From positions 1-64,000 of the forward strand of contig JAEYGZ010000012.1 in assembly GCA_023409535.1 (NCBI GenBank): 64,000 bases of DNA, in the 5' to 3' direction. The stretch comes from Bacillota bacterium. Its GTDB lineage: Bacteria > Bacillota > Clostridia > Lachnospirales > Lachnospiraceae. This document shows positions 1-7,300 of the stretch, in pieces. The position numbers and the translations under genes were made by a program. Under the pieces are notes generated by a model that made no database searches, was not told the origin of the DNA, and worked only from the letters and a program-made list of their open reading frames with translations. Each line of letters opens with the position of its first letter. The stretch's first letter is position 1.

Positions 1-167
1 TACCGATACGGTTCGTTGCATATCTTTCGATATACTTAATGAAAATCTATTTTTGAAGTCCATGTGGAACTTCATATTTTTAGAATTTTCAGGGTTGTTT
101 CACTGTTCAATTATCAAGGTTCAAATTGCCTCTGATGCTTTAGTTTACTGCGTTTCGCAACGTCAGC
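1..167 (-). other. Leader of an rRNA operon running off the left edge
   Basis: Transcribed leader between a strong minus-strand promoter (174-202) and the window edge. Read on the minus strand it contains a CTTGATAATTGAACAGTG segment near 96-118, a kind of sequence often found just before 16S rRNA in Clostridia and thought to belong to the antitermination region. No mature rRNA sequence is inside the window, so 16S must begin beyond position 1 if the reading is right. Open frames here have no ribosome binding site worth calling. The promoter is seen directly; the rRNA identity is inference. Confidence 0.5.
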
Positions 168-173
168 TTGACT

Positions 174-202
174 ATCTTATCACGCATCAGCTTGCTTGTC
201 AA
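174..202 (-). promoter_or_regulatory. Strong sigma-A promoter, probably of an rRNA operon
   Basis: Minus strand: -35 TTGACA (197-202), a 17-base spacer and -10 TAAGAT (174-179). An A-rich tract follows upstream at about 203-245, as expected for an UP element. It points left into the leader and lies only 62 bases downstream of a tRNA-Ser gene, so it can drive the following operon independently of the tRNA promoter. Confidence 0.75.
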
Positions 203-263
203 CCACTTTTTCAATTTATTTTTTATTGCTTTTTTTGCCAATAAAAACGTCAAAAAAGTAGAA

Positions 264-352
264 CGGAGAAAGAGGGATTTGAACCCTCGCGCCGCTATTA
301 ACGACCTACTCCCTTTCCAGGGGAGCCCCTTCAGCCTCTTGGGTATTTCTCC
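264..352 (-). tRNA. tRNA-Ser (anticodon GGA)
   Basis: Class II tRNA of 89 bases. The acceptor stem GGAGAAA/TTTCTCC closes 346-352 against 265-271, with discriminator G at 264. The anticodon arm is CTCCC-CTGGAAA-GGGAG, giving anticodon GGA (serine codons UCC/UCU). A long variable arm and a T arm with GGTTCAAATCC are present. CCA is not encoded. It lies between tRNA-Ser(TGA) and the rRNA-type promoter on the same strand. Confidence 0.95.
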
Positions 353-441
353 ATCAGGATGATGTAATCTGCAATGTTAATTTACTATCTATATTGTCTA
401 ACAATTCCCGAACAACTATATCTAGTTTACTTAACCTGAGA

Positions 442-527
442 CGGAGAGAGTGGGATTCGAACCCACGGTTCCTTGCGGAATCACTGGTTTTCAAGACCAG
501 CCCCTTAAGCCTCTCGGGCATCTCTCC
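442..527 (-). tRNA. tRNA-Ser (anticodon TGA)
   Basis: Class II tRNA of 86 bases with acceptor stem GGAGAGA/TCTCTCC and discriminator G at 442. The anticodon arm is CTGGT-CTTGAAA-ACCAG, giving anticodon TGA (serine UCA and related codons). The variable arm is ATTCCGCAAGGAA-like, and the T loop is GGTTCGAATCC. CCA is not encoded. It is the first gene behind the promoter at 543-571, with tRNA-Ser(GGA) following. Confidence 0.96.
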
Positions 528-542
528 AAACGTCGCTTTGCT

Positions 543-571
543 AGTATAGCACCTTAAATATCATGTGTCAA
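543..571 (-). promoter_or_regulatory. Promoter of the tRNA-Ser pair
   Basis: Minus strand: -35 TTGACA (566-571), 17-base spacer, -10 TATACT (543-548). Transcription would start about 8 bases before tRNA-Ser(TGA), as is usual for Firmicute tRNA operons. Confidence 0.8.
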
Positions 572-628
572 GAGGTTTTCTTTTATTCCGGCAAAGAAAT
601 TGTTGCTGTTTTTAATTCTATTCGCACA

Positions 629-722
629 ATATAAGTTATCAGAAGTTGCCTTTCAAACTTCTGATAAAAGGTGCTGTTTTTGCACCGTGCATCTCGATTA
701 TCGGAACTGATTTTGTTCCGAT
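629..722 (+). repeat. Three-hairpin intergenic element, copy A
   Basis: First of two tandem copies (period about 94 bases) between the tRNA promoter and ispD. It can form three successive hairpins. The first has arms TTATCAGAAGTT and AACTTCTGATAA (about 635-667), the second GGTGC/GCACC (670-686) and the third ATTATCGGAAC/GTTCCGATAAT (697-725). The same layout recurs in copy B and, inverted, in copy C at 35881-35980. No ORF with a ribosome binding site is present in 572-789. Strand is arbitrary because the arms are palindromic. Confidence 0.7.
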
Positions 723-816
723 AATATAAGTTACCGAAAATTGTATTATAACTTCCGATAAAAGGCGCGCTTTTTGCCGCTCATCGTGACTACCGGAACC
801 GATCTTGTTCCATTAA
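723..816 (+). repeat. Three-hairpin intergenic element, copy B
   Basis: Tandem second copy, more diverged than copy A. TTCCGATAAAAGGCGCGC at 753-770 aligns with TTCTGATAAAAGGTGCTG of copy A. The first hairpin (TTACCGAAAATT against AACTTCCGATAA) is imperfect; the third keeps GGAAC/GTTCC. Copy B runs into the 3' end of ispD: the ispD stop (790-792) lies inside the element, so the last residues of IspD are encoded by repeat sequence. Confidence 0.65.
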
Positions 817-1503
817 TATTTGTTCTGCGAGGATCAGATCTTCCGGCGTTGTCAGCTTCAGGTTATTATAGTCTCCCATAAGCATCTTCACCGGCAGCCC
901 GCAAAATGTCTCATATACCATAGCATCATCCGTAACAGCGATATCTTTACTTTCCTTCTCCTGATAAAACTTTTCATAAGCCTTAAGTATTACCTCATAG
1001 AGAAACGCCTGGGGTGTCTGGGCCGCCCATAATGTATTGCGATCCGGTGTATCCGTAATCGTGCCCTCAGCATCCACAACCTTAATGGTTTCCTTCACAG
1101 GGGTACCGGGTATGCAAGCCTGATATTCCTTTACACCGGCAATCATTTTCTCGATGAGCTCTACCGTTATAAATGGCCTTGCACCGTCATGAATGAGTAC
1201 ATAATCCGCATCTGCACTATGTAACAAGGCCTGATATACCGAATCATAGCGCTCCTTACCGCCTTCAACCACCTGTCTTACCTTCTTAAAGCCATATGTT
1301 TCAACAATTTCCTTCCTGCAGTAATCAACCTGGCCTTCCCCGGTCACAAGGATGATTTCCTCCACGCTGCTTTTTTCAAATGCATATAAGCTATAGCTAA
1401 TTACCGGCTTTTCAGACAGGCTTAAAAACTGCTTTGCTACCTGGGAATTCATCCGTCTTCCCTGACCGGCAGCCAATACGATGGCAGTCACCTTATCCTT
1501 CAT
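790..1503 (-). CDS. ispD: 2-C-methyl-D-erythritol 4-phosphate cytidylyltransferase
   Basis: Cytoplasmic enzyme of the MEP isoprenoid pathway. It couples CTP to 2-C-methyl-D-erythritol 4-phosphate, giving CDP-ME and pyrophosphate. The 237 residues match the family size. The N-terminal nucleotide-binding signature AAGQGRRMNSQVAKQF is at residues 11-26, and the HDGARPF and TPQAF motifs of the family are present. The ATG lies 2 bases after the tsaD stop with GGGGAG as ribosome binding site, so it is translated from the rnz-tsaD-ispD transcript. The stop codon and last residues fall inside repeat copy B, so the tail QDRFR may have been replaced by repeat sequence. Product call is firm. Confidence 0.95.
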   Translation of the reverse strand: MKDKVTAIVLAAGQGRRMNSQVAKQFLSLSEKPVISYSLYAFEKSSVEEIILVTGEGQVDYCRKEIVETYGFKKVRQVVEGGKERYDSVYQALLHSADADYVLIHDGARPFITVELIEKMIAGVKEYQACIPGTPVKETIKVVDAEGTITDTPDRNTLWAAQTPQAFLYEVILKAYEKFYQEKESKDIAVTDDAMVYETFCGLPVKMLMGDYNNLKLTTPEDLILAEQILMEQDRFR

Positions 1504-1505
1504 GA

Positions 1506-2525
1506 CTAACGCTCCCCAATCTTCAGATTTGGCACGGCATTCAAATCAAGACCCGCCCTGACTCCTTTGATATATTCATAATAAGCAGCCGCACCGATCA
1601 TCGCCGCATTATCCGTACAAAGAATTTTCGACGGATGATAAAAATCAAATCCGTTCTTTCTGCAAGCCTCTTCCATTGTTTCCAGCAGAGAAGAATTGGC
1701 TGCAACACCACCTGCAATCGCAACCTGCTTCATCTTATAATCCTTTGCTGCCAGCATAGTCTTACTCACCAACGCATCAATGACAGCTTCCTGAAAAGAA
1801 GCGGCAACATCCGCCCGGTTAACCTCTTCCTTTTTCATCTCACAGGAATTCAAGTGGTTCAGTACTGCCGACTTCAAGCCGCTGAAGCTGAAATCATAGG
1901 GTGCGCCTTCAAGGTGCGCTCTTGGAAATGCTATTGTTGCTTTGCCTTCCTTTGCCAACCTGTCAATCTTCGGTCCTCCGGGATAGCCTAGTCCAATGGC
2001 TCTCGCCACCTTGTCAAACGCCTCCCCTGCGGCATCATCCCTGGTTCTTCCTATGATTTCATATTCGCCGTAATCCTTTACCAGAACCAGGTGAGAGTGT
2101 CCGCCGGATACAATCAGGCACAGGAAAGGCGGTTTCAGTTCCTTATTATCAATATAATTTGCCGACACATGACCCTCGATATGATGAACGCCAACCAAGG
2201 GCTTTTTTGCTGCAAAGCTTATGGCCTTTGCCTCCGCTACGCCAACCAGGAGTGCTCCCACAAGACCCGGTCCGTAGGTGACTCCGATGGCATCAATTTC
2301 ATCCAGTGTTACCTTTGCCGCAGTTAATGCTTCCTCTATCACCTGATTAATTTTCTCTATATGCTTTCTTGAAGCAATCTCAGGAACCACACCGCCGTAC
2401 AGCTTATGAAGTTCAATCTGAGAAAATATGATATTGGAAAGTACCTCTCTTCCGTTTCTGACCACTGCTGCCGCAGTCTCATCACAGGAGGACTCTATCG
2501 CCAATATTAATATATCCTTCGTCAT
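1506..2525 (-). CDS. tsaD: tRNA N6-adenosine threonylcarbamoyltransferase TsaD
   Basis: Transfers the threonylcarbamoyl group from threonylcarbamoyl-AMP to A37 of ANN-decoding tRNAs, acting in complex with TsaB and TsaE, both encoded nearby (4644-5785). The 339 residues are the normal Kae1/Gcp length. Visible features are the N-terminal AIESSCDETAAA signature, the metal-binding HHIEGH near residues 114-119, and the phosphate-loop-like GGVAANSSL segment near the C-terminus that typifies the ASKHA fold. It is the middle gene of the rnz-tsaD-ispD group. Start is ATG at 2525. Identity is certain at family level. Confidence 0.97.
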   Translation of the reverse strand: MTKDILILAIESSCDETAAAVVRNGREVLSNIIFSQIELHKLYGGVVPEIASRKHIEKINQVIEEALTAAKVTLDEIDAIGVTYGPGLVGALLVGVAEAKAISFAAKKPLVGVHHIEGHVSANYIDNKELKPPFLCLIVSGGHSHLVLVKDYGEYEIIGRTRDDAAGEAFDKVARAIGLGYPGGPKIDRLAKEGKATIAFPRAHLEGAPYDFSFSGLKSAVLNHLNSCEMKKEEVNRADVAASFQEAVIDALVSKTMLAAKDYKMKQVAIAGGVAANSSLLETMEEACRKNGFDFYHPSKILCTDNAAMIGAAAYYEYIKGVRAGLDLNAVPNLKIGER

Positions 2526-2632
2526 AATAGTAATACCTTTCTAGCAAATAACCTGAAGAACAAAGAGTGAGCACCACTGTGCGGACTTCGCAGTTCTTCT
2601 AATGGCTTGCATACTTTTTGCAAGACTATTCA

Positions 2633-3547
2633 TTATTCATCCTTATCAAATTCCAGTGTTATGCTCTTTTGATCCTTTCCCGTCCTGGCGTTTGCAAAAA
2701 TTGCTCTGGCATCTCCGATATAATCCTCCGGACGGATCAGTGACGGGCTGAAATGCGTCAGCCACAGCTCATTTACCTTCGCATCCCTCGCAAGCTTTGC
2801 TGCCTCGCAGAAGGTCATATGCTTATATTCCTTGGCTTTTGCATCCATACCCGGCTCGCCGTACATGCCTTCGCAGATGAACAGATCCGAATCTGCAGCC
2901 TGTTCCGATATAACCTTAAGCGGGCGGGTATCGGTGCAATAGGTTAATTTGATCCCTCTGCGCTCCGGACCGATTACCAGATCAGGGGTATAGGTGATAT
3001 CCCCTTCGGTAACGGTGACTCCCTTCTGAAGCCGGTTCCAGTATTTTTGCGGAACATTGTTTGCAAGCGCCCGCTCGGTAAAAAATCGTCCGCCCCGCTT
3101 GATATAGATACTATAGCCATAGCAGATGATATTGTGCTTAACCTGAAATGCCTTAATGAGATAACCGTTCACCTCGAGTTCCTCTAATGCCGAATTCAAT
3201 TCTATGAATTTCAAATCAAAGGGAAGCTCCGGTGCTATTACCCGAAGTGCATTTACCACTCGTTCCAAGCCCTTGGGGCCGATCAAGGTGACGGGCTCTG
3301 TACGGTCTGCATTACCCATAGATAATAAAAGGCCCGGCAGTCCGCTGATGTGGTCTCCATGATAATGAGTGAAACAAATGGTATCAATCGAATGAAAGCT
3401 CCAGCCCTTTTCCCTGATGGAAATCTGGGTTCCTTCACCGCAATCGATTAACAGGCTGCTGCCATTATATCTGGTCATAAGCGAGGTCAGCCATCTGCCT
3501 GGCAGTGGCATCATGCCGCCGGTGCCTAATAAACATACATCTAACAT
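2633..3547 (-). CDS. rnz: Ribonuclease Z
   Basis: Metallo-beta-lactamase-fold endonuclease that removes the 3' trailer of tRNA precursors lacking an encoded CCA, which fits the CCA-less tRNA-Ser genes in this window. The 304 residues match short-form RNase Z. The zinc motif HYHGDH is at residues 61-66. Further ligands are probably in TYCTDTRP and the C-terminal LTHFS segment. It is first in the group with tsaD and ispD and is served by the promoter at 3646-3674. Start is ATG at 3547. Confidence 0.95.
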   Translation of the reverse strand: MLDVCLLGTGGMMPLPGRWLTSLMTRYNGSSLLIDCGEGTQISIREKGWSFHSIDTICFTHYHGDHISGLPGLLLSMGNADRTEPVTLIGPKGLERVVNALRVIAPELPFDLKFIELNSALEELEVNGYLIKAFQVKHNIICYGYSIYIKRGGRFFTERALANNVPQKYWNRLQKGVTVTEGDITYTPDLVIGPERRGIKLTYCTDTRPLKVISEQAADSDLFICEGMYGEPGMDAKAKEYKHMTFCEAAKLARDAKVNELWLTHFSPSLIRPEDYIGDARAIFANARTGKDQKSITLEFDKDE

Positions 3548-3645
3548 TTTATATCAAACCTTTCCGATATTACTCTATCTAATCAAAGGATTAACCGGTA
3601 AATTCCGTTTCCGGCGTATCCACAGTTTATACTTTTCTATATGCA

Positions 3646-3674
3646 TGTATACATTATTGTAGCAGTAGTGTCAA
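3646..3674 (-). promoter_or_regulatory. Promoter upstream of rnz
   Basis: Minus strand: -35 TTGACA (3669-3674), 17-base spacer, -10 TATACA (3646-3651), about 100 bases before the rnz start. Confidence 0.7.
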
Positions 3675-3752
3675 TCTTTTGTCCAGAAAATTGTTATTTC
3701 CGACCTAAATACCTGCTATTTCCTAACATTAATAAGAGACATTGATAATTCA

Positions 3753-3800
3753 AATAAGGAGTACCTGCATCCGTTTAACATCATGCAAATACTCCTTATT
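3753..3800 (-). terminator. Long inverted repeat, probable terminator
   Basis: Arms AATAAGGAGTA and TACTCCTTATT, extended by TGCAT/ATGCA inside with a short mismatch, enclose a loop of about 12 bases. It sits just downstream of the zinc-ribbon gene and upstream of the rnz promoter. The following T content is modest, so efficiency is uncertain. Confidence 0.55.
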
Positions 3801-3831
3801 CCTAAGCTGTCTCACAGCATTTCCTATTCTT

Positions 3832-4080
3832 TTAAAGCACTTCCAGCTTCTTTTTTATATCTATCGGGATTACAAAGCTCTCAATCAATTTATTATAACA
3901 CTCTTCACAAAGATTAAAACGGTGGACTTCCATATCCTTGCCGGAGAAGTAACCCCATTCCTTTGTTGCCTCAAAGGCATCTTCTTTTAGTATTCCATTC
4001 TCCTCTTTCAGAGGTTTACCGCAGGAATTGCAGTATAACGGAAATTGCCCCTTGTTATTATCATTTCCAGCTTTTTTCAC
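3832..4080 (-). CDS. Small zinc-ribbon protein of unknown function
   Basis: 82-residue protein that I do not recognise as a named family. It carries two paired-cysteine knuckles: CNSCGKPL near residues 18-25 and CEECYNKL near 58-65. These suggest a single structural zinc site formed by four cysteines. The middle is acidic and the C-terminus ends in a short lysine-rich helix. The start is GTG, chosen because AGGAGGGATAAG sits at ideal spacing. It lies between rimI and rnz, inside the cluster of tRNA-modification genes. The inverted repeat at 3753-3800 follows. A nucleic-acid role is possible but not shown by the sequence. Confidence 0.75.
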   Translation of the reverse strand: MKKAGNDNNKGQFPLYCNSCGKPLKEENGILKEDAFEATKEWGYFSGKDMEVHRFNLCEECYNKLIESFVIPIDIKKKLEVL

Positions 4081-4164
4081 AACTTATCCCTCCTGATAGG
4101 ATGCTTTGTCCGCACCGCTCATAATCACATTATAAGCCAAGCCTGCGAATTTTTACAGTGGGAA

Positions 4165-4605
4165 TTACTGTATCCTATTCAGCCACATAATGACAGCATC
4201 CTCTTTGGGTCTGGAATAGAAATCCTTCCTGATTCCCGCACTTTGGAAGCCCAGAGACTCATACAGCCGGATCGCAGGCTCATTTGATGCCCTCACCTCC
4301 AAGGTGAAGGACGTGATACCCCTGCGCTGAAACTCCTTAATCAAGGTCTTTAATAATGTTTCCCCGACATGCTGTCTTCGGTATTCCTTTTTCACCGCAA
4401 CATTGTATATGTCACCTTCCTCAGCCACACCCCAGCATCCGCAATATCCCGCGACCCTTCCGTCTATCATCGCCACAAGATATCCGTTCTTCCCGTCTGA
4501 TAAAGAATCCCGAAAATCTGCTTCACTCCAGGGATCAGAAAAGCTTTCCTTTTCAATGGCACATACCTCGGGCAGATCCGCCTCTGTCATACGCCGAATC
4601 TCCAT
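4165..4605 (-). CDS. rimI: Ribosomal-protein-alanine N-acetyltransferase RimI
   Basis: GNAT-fold acetyltransferase. Family members acetylate the N-terminus of ribosomal protein S18, and RimI is commonly encoded with tsaB and tsaE as here. The chosen start gives 146 residues, the usual RimI size. It is preceded by GGGAGG at 8 bases, whereas the upstream ATG (4647), overlapping the tsaB stop, has no good site. Visible are the GNAT motif A region (EYRRQHVGETLL, acetyl-CoA pyrophosphate binding) and EVRASNEPAIRLYESLGF of motif B. It probably belongs to the tsaE-tsaB-rimI operon. Confidence 0.9.
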   Translation of the reverse strand: MEIRRMTEADLPEVCAIEKESFSDPWSEADFRDSLSDGKNGYLVAMIDGRVAGYCGCWGVAEEGDIYNVAVKKEYRRQHVGETLLKTLIKEFQRRGITSFTLEVRASNEPAIRLYESLGFQSAGIRKDFYSRPKEDAVIMWLNRIQ

Positions 4606-4643
4606 ACCGATAACCTCCCGTACCAGGCACTTTGAAGCATCCA

Positions 4644-5351
4644 TCACTCTCTGCCTGACTTTTCTGCACGCTCTCTCTCCGCCTGGGATAATCTTAGATA
4701 AACAGGTTCATGTTCAGCCGCCGTTTCCACGCGCCCCTGCCTGTAATACTCCGTCCCCAGTGCTCCTATGGCACCGGCTCTCTGTCTGTTTAAATGTGCA
4801 GGCGCGTAGAAATAAGCAACCTTTAATTTCTCTTCTATGGTATTCTTCTGAGCATCCACACCATCCCCCAGCAGGATCACCTCTCTGCCAAGGGAATTGA
4901 CCACCTCAATAATTTCTTCCACTGCAACTGCTTCCTGCTGCCTGACAATGCGAAATTCCTTACCAACAAATTCATATAAGCCTGTATAGACCTGATCCCT
5001 TCTGGCATCCATCATCGGACAGATCAGCCTGTCCGTTCCATACAGATTATAAGCCAGCGCGTCCAAGGTCGGAACTGCAAGGATCGGCTTCTTCAGTGCA
5101 AGTCCTAACCCCTTCGCAGTAGCAGAGCCGATCCTTAGTCCCGTAAAGGAACCGGGTCCGGCTGCAACAGCCACTGCATCTATCTCAGAAAGCTCCATTT
5201 CTATCATCCGCGTGATCTCCTCCAGCATAGGAAGCAGTGTCTGGGAATGCGTTTTTTTATAATTCACCGTATATTCTGCCAGAACCGTCTCCTCCGTTAC
5301 CACTGCAACGGATGCTACCAAGCCGGAACTATCTAATGCTAATATCTTCAT
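4644..5351 (-). CDS. tsaB: tRNA threonylcarbamoyladenosine biosynthesis protein TsaB
   Basis: Non-catalytic ASKHA-fold partner of TsaD in t6A37 formation; it bridges TsaD and TsaE. About 235 residues from the ATG at 5351, preferred over the ATG at 5360 because GGGAGG lies 10 bases before it and only 1 base before the other. The N-terminal LALDSSGLVASVAVV and GPGSFTGLRIG motifs identify the family. It follows tsaE by 5 bases and precedes rimI by 38. Confidence 0.95.
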   Translation of the reverse strand: MKILALDSSGLVASVAVVTEETVLAEYTVNYKKTHSQTLLPMLEEITRMIEMELSEIDAVAVAAGPGSFTGLRIGSATAKGLGLALKKPILAVPTLDALAYNLYGTDRLICPMMDARRDQVYTGLYEFVGKEFRIVRQQEAVAVEEIIEVVNSLGREVILLGDGVDAQKNTIEEKLKVAYFYAPAHLNRQRAGAIGALGTEYYRQGRVETAAEHEPVYLRLSQAERERAEKSGRE

Positions 5352-5356
5352 ACCTG

Positions 5357-5785
5357 TCATACCTCCCGCCGGATACTGATTTTCCGGTAGTCAAAACCCT
5401 TTTGAAGCTCCTTGGAAATCGTAACACAGGTTCTCTTCTCCGGCAACAGCTCCCCAATCAGCTCTGCCCACTCAATCAGACAGACACCTTCTCCGTAAAA
5501 ATAATCCTCATACCCGATCTCCTCCATCTCTTCGGGATCAGCAATCCGGTATACATCAAAATGATAAAAGGGCAGCCGGCCCGAAGTATATTCCTGAAGG
5601 ATTGTAAAGGTAGGACTGCTGACTGCTTCTTCTATTCCAAGCCCTTTGGCAAAGCCTTGGGTGAACACGGTCTTTCCCGCACCCAGATCACCGCCCAGGC
5701 AATAGACTTCCCCTTTTTTTGCGTCCGCACCCATTCGGACCCCCAGCTGATAGGTGTCTTCTGCACTATTACTATCTATCGTCAT
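5357..5785 (-). CDS. tsaE: tRNA threonylcarbamoyladenosine biosynthesis ATPase TsaE
   Basis: P-loop ATPase that supports TsaBD turnover in t6A synthesis. It has 142 residues. The Walker A motif GDLGAGKT is near residues 33-40 and the family SSPTFTILQEY segment near 56-66. It is the first gene of the tsaE-tsaB-rimI group on the minus strand. No clear promoter could be pinned down in the AT-rich 5786-5900 interval. Confidence 0.95.
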   Translation of the reverse strand: MTIDSNSAEDTYQLGVRMGADAKKGEVYCLGGDLGAGKTVFTQGFAKGLGIEEAVSSPTFTILQEYTSGRLPFYHFDVYRIADPEEMEEIGYEDYFYGEGVCLIEWAELIGELLPEKRTCVTISKELQKGFDYRKISIRREV

Positions 5786-6011
5786 CTACGCATCATGCCT
5801 TTCTGTTAACTAATCACTTATAGCGAGTATATCAAATTAGTATTAAAAAAGATAGGACTTCTTCTATTAACAAGCGAGTCTCGCAGTTTCATATGGCTTA
5901 TAAGCCATATCTGATATTATGAGGGCAAGGGTATTATGGAACAGGACAACAATCCAAGTCAAGAAATATTTTATTATGAAATGTATTCTTACCTTACAGG
6001 TGGTGATTTAC

Positions 6012-6161
6012 ATGAGTAATGCAGAGACAATCAGAATGATGCAGCTGTTACAGGAGTATATGGCCGAGAATCTGACCAAGCAGCTAACCTTGAAGAAGCT
6101 TGCGCCATCCTTTATAAGCTTCGCGGGAGTATACTGCCGCAGAACCTGTAATGAGTTCTGA
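6012..6161 (+). pseudogene. AraC-family regulator, N-terminal fragment
   Basis: The first 31 codons from ATG 6012 read MSNAETIRMMQLLQEYMAEN and then LTKQLTLKKLA. This resembles the opening of AraC-family activators that begin directly with the DNA-binding domain. After LTLKKLA the frame continues only 19 residues of unrelated sequence and stops at 6161, inside a large palindrome. It keeps a plausible ribosome binding site (AGGTGGTG), so a 49-residue peptide might still be made, but the helix-turn-helix is lost. The rest of 5786-6226 shows no other gene. Confidence 0.6.
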
Positions 6162-6180
6162 CAGCGGAATGCTCCCGCGA
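6121..6180. repeat. 60-base palindromic hairpin
   Basis: Outer arms TCGCGGGAG (6121-6129) and CTCCCGCGA (6172-6180) are perfect complements, with inner pairing GCCGC/GCGG and AGAAC/GTTCT. It overlaps the end of the truncated AraC frame and lies downstream of ribU on the other strand. It may act as a bidirectional terminator or mark the end of the lost segment. The T tract is weak on both sides. Confidence 0.55.
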
Positions 6181-6226
6181 ATTATTCTGCTATATTTTAC
6201 TGCCTTACTTTACTTCTGCATTCTTA

Positions 6227-6892
6227 CTATAATATCCTTCCCTTTAAGAGGCGATAGGTGTAATAACCGATGATGGAAATATAAATCCCTTTAAAGATAT
6301 TAAACGGCGTGATACCGATTAATATCAGGCTGCTCATATCCTTTACCGCAGGAACACTGGCTGCAGCAATGCCTACAATGGTATCCATTCCGCCAAAGAG
6401 CCGGGCATATAAAGGAAGCATGATAAAATAATTCAATAATACGCCGGCAACAGTGAAGCAGGCTGTTGCAACTGCAAACATCATTATCATGTAGATTTTA
6501 TCCCCTGATGTTTTCTTATTCACAGGGTCATTTAACGTGCTATTGCGAAGCTTCTTCTGCATTCTTAATTTATATAAGAAGCCCATTGGGATAATATATG
6601 CGCTGCAGATCAAGAAATTAGCCAATTCCCCGACCATACCTGTTTGAGAAGCGGTCAATGCTTTGATTATGTTCTTCACAAATTCAACAATTACACCGGC
6701 AATGGGTCCAAACTGCAGTGCGGCTATGACAGCCGGAATGTCGCTGAATTCAAATTCCAAAAATCCTAAAAACTTAAATGGTATTGTGACAAACATTAAT
6801 ACATAGGCCAGAGCGGACAGGAGGCCGATCATAACCATCTTTCGTGTTGAAAATAATTCACTGCTATGCTTTGTTACTGAGTTTGATTTCAT
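6227..6892 (-). CDS. ribU: Riboflavin ECF transporter S component
   Basis: Membrane substrate-binding subunit of an energy-coupling-factor importer. It works with the shared EcfA/EcfT module, which is not in this window. The 221 residues contain about five or six hydrophobic segments, including MIGLLSALAYVLMF and VATACFTVAGVLLNYF. The FxxxFxxF-like opening and the EFSDIPAVIAAL segment are typical of RibU. Substrate assignment rests mainly on the FMN riboswitch immediately upstream (7018-7147). Start ATG at 6892 follows GGAGAG. Expression should fall when FMN is plentiful. Confidence 0.92.
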   Translation of the reverse strand: MKSNSVTKHSSELFSTRKMVMIGLLSALAYVLMFVTIPFKFLGFLEFEFSDIPAVIAALQFGPIAGVIVEFVKNIIKALTASQTGMVGELANFLICSAYIIPMGFLYKLRMQKKLRNSTLNDPVNKKTSGDKIYMIMMFAVATACFTVAGVLLNYFIMLPLYARLFGGMDTIVGIAAASVPAVKDMSSLILIGITPFNIFKGIYISIIGYYTYRLLKGRIL

Positions 6893-6953
6893 ATTATTCT
6901 CTCCTTTTTAATTACAAAGGAAAAATTCTGGGTCCGCAAACCATCAGAAAAGC

Positions 6954-6992
6954 AAATAAAAAACCCCGATTTTAAACTCATTAAAATCGGGG
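6954..6992 (-). terminator. Riboswitch-controlled terminator before ribU
   Basis: Minus-strand hairpin with arms CCCCGATTTTAA and TTAAAATCGGGG (6964-6992) followed by a T-rich tract (6954-6963). It lies between the FMN aptamer and ribU, where it would be the expression platform for transcription attenuation. Confidence 0.85.
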
Positions 6993-7017
6993 CGTTATAT
7001 CGCATTGACAATCTGCT

Positions 7018-7147
7018 TTTCTTCTCACATCCAGACTTTACTGTCGGTTTTGGAATTGCACCAAATCAATCCTTGATGATTATAAAACCATCTTAGAGTC
7101 GCGGACTATACCGCCGGTCGGGAATTTCACCCTGCCCCGAAGAATTT
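7018..7147 (-). promoter_or_regulatory. FMN riboswitch (RFN element)
   Basis: On the minus strand the conserved RFN core is plain: CTTCGGGGCAGGGTGAAATT at the 5' end, then CCCGACCGGCGGTATAG, then the closing ACCGACAGTAAAGTCTGG and ATGTGAGAAG. The aptamer precedes a strong terminator and ribU, the standard arrangement for FMN-repressed riboflavin uptake. Confidence 0.96.
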
Positions 7148-7169
7148 ACCTTTATTTATTTGTATCACA

Positions 7170-7198
7170 ATAATACACCCGGAAGTATCAATTGTCAA
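7170..7198 (-). promoter_or_regulatory. Promoter of the FMN riboswitch-ribU transcript
   Basis: Minus strand: -35 TTGACA (7193-7198), 17-base spacer, -10 TATTAT (7170-7175), about 20 bases before the aptamer. Confidence 0.8.
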
Positions 7199-7300
7199 CT
7201 TCCAATTTAAGCATTCTTACGCGTATGGATCAGTGCGGTGAACAATATAACCTTCGGTCATATAAAAACGGAAAGCTTTCGAGCTTCTAATCTGCTCTCA

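Noticed and set aside
53..362. Short plus-strand ORFs at the left edge
   Set aside because: They overlap the rRNA-type leader and a tRNA-Ser on the other strand and lack ribosome binding sites.
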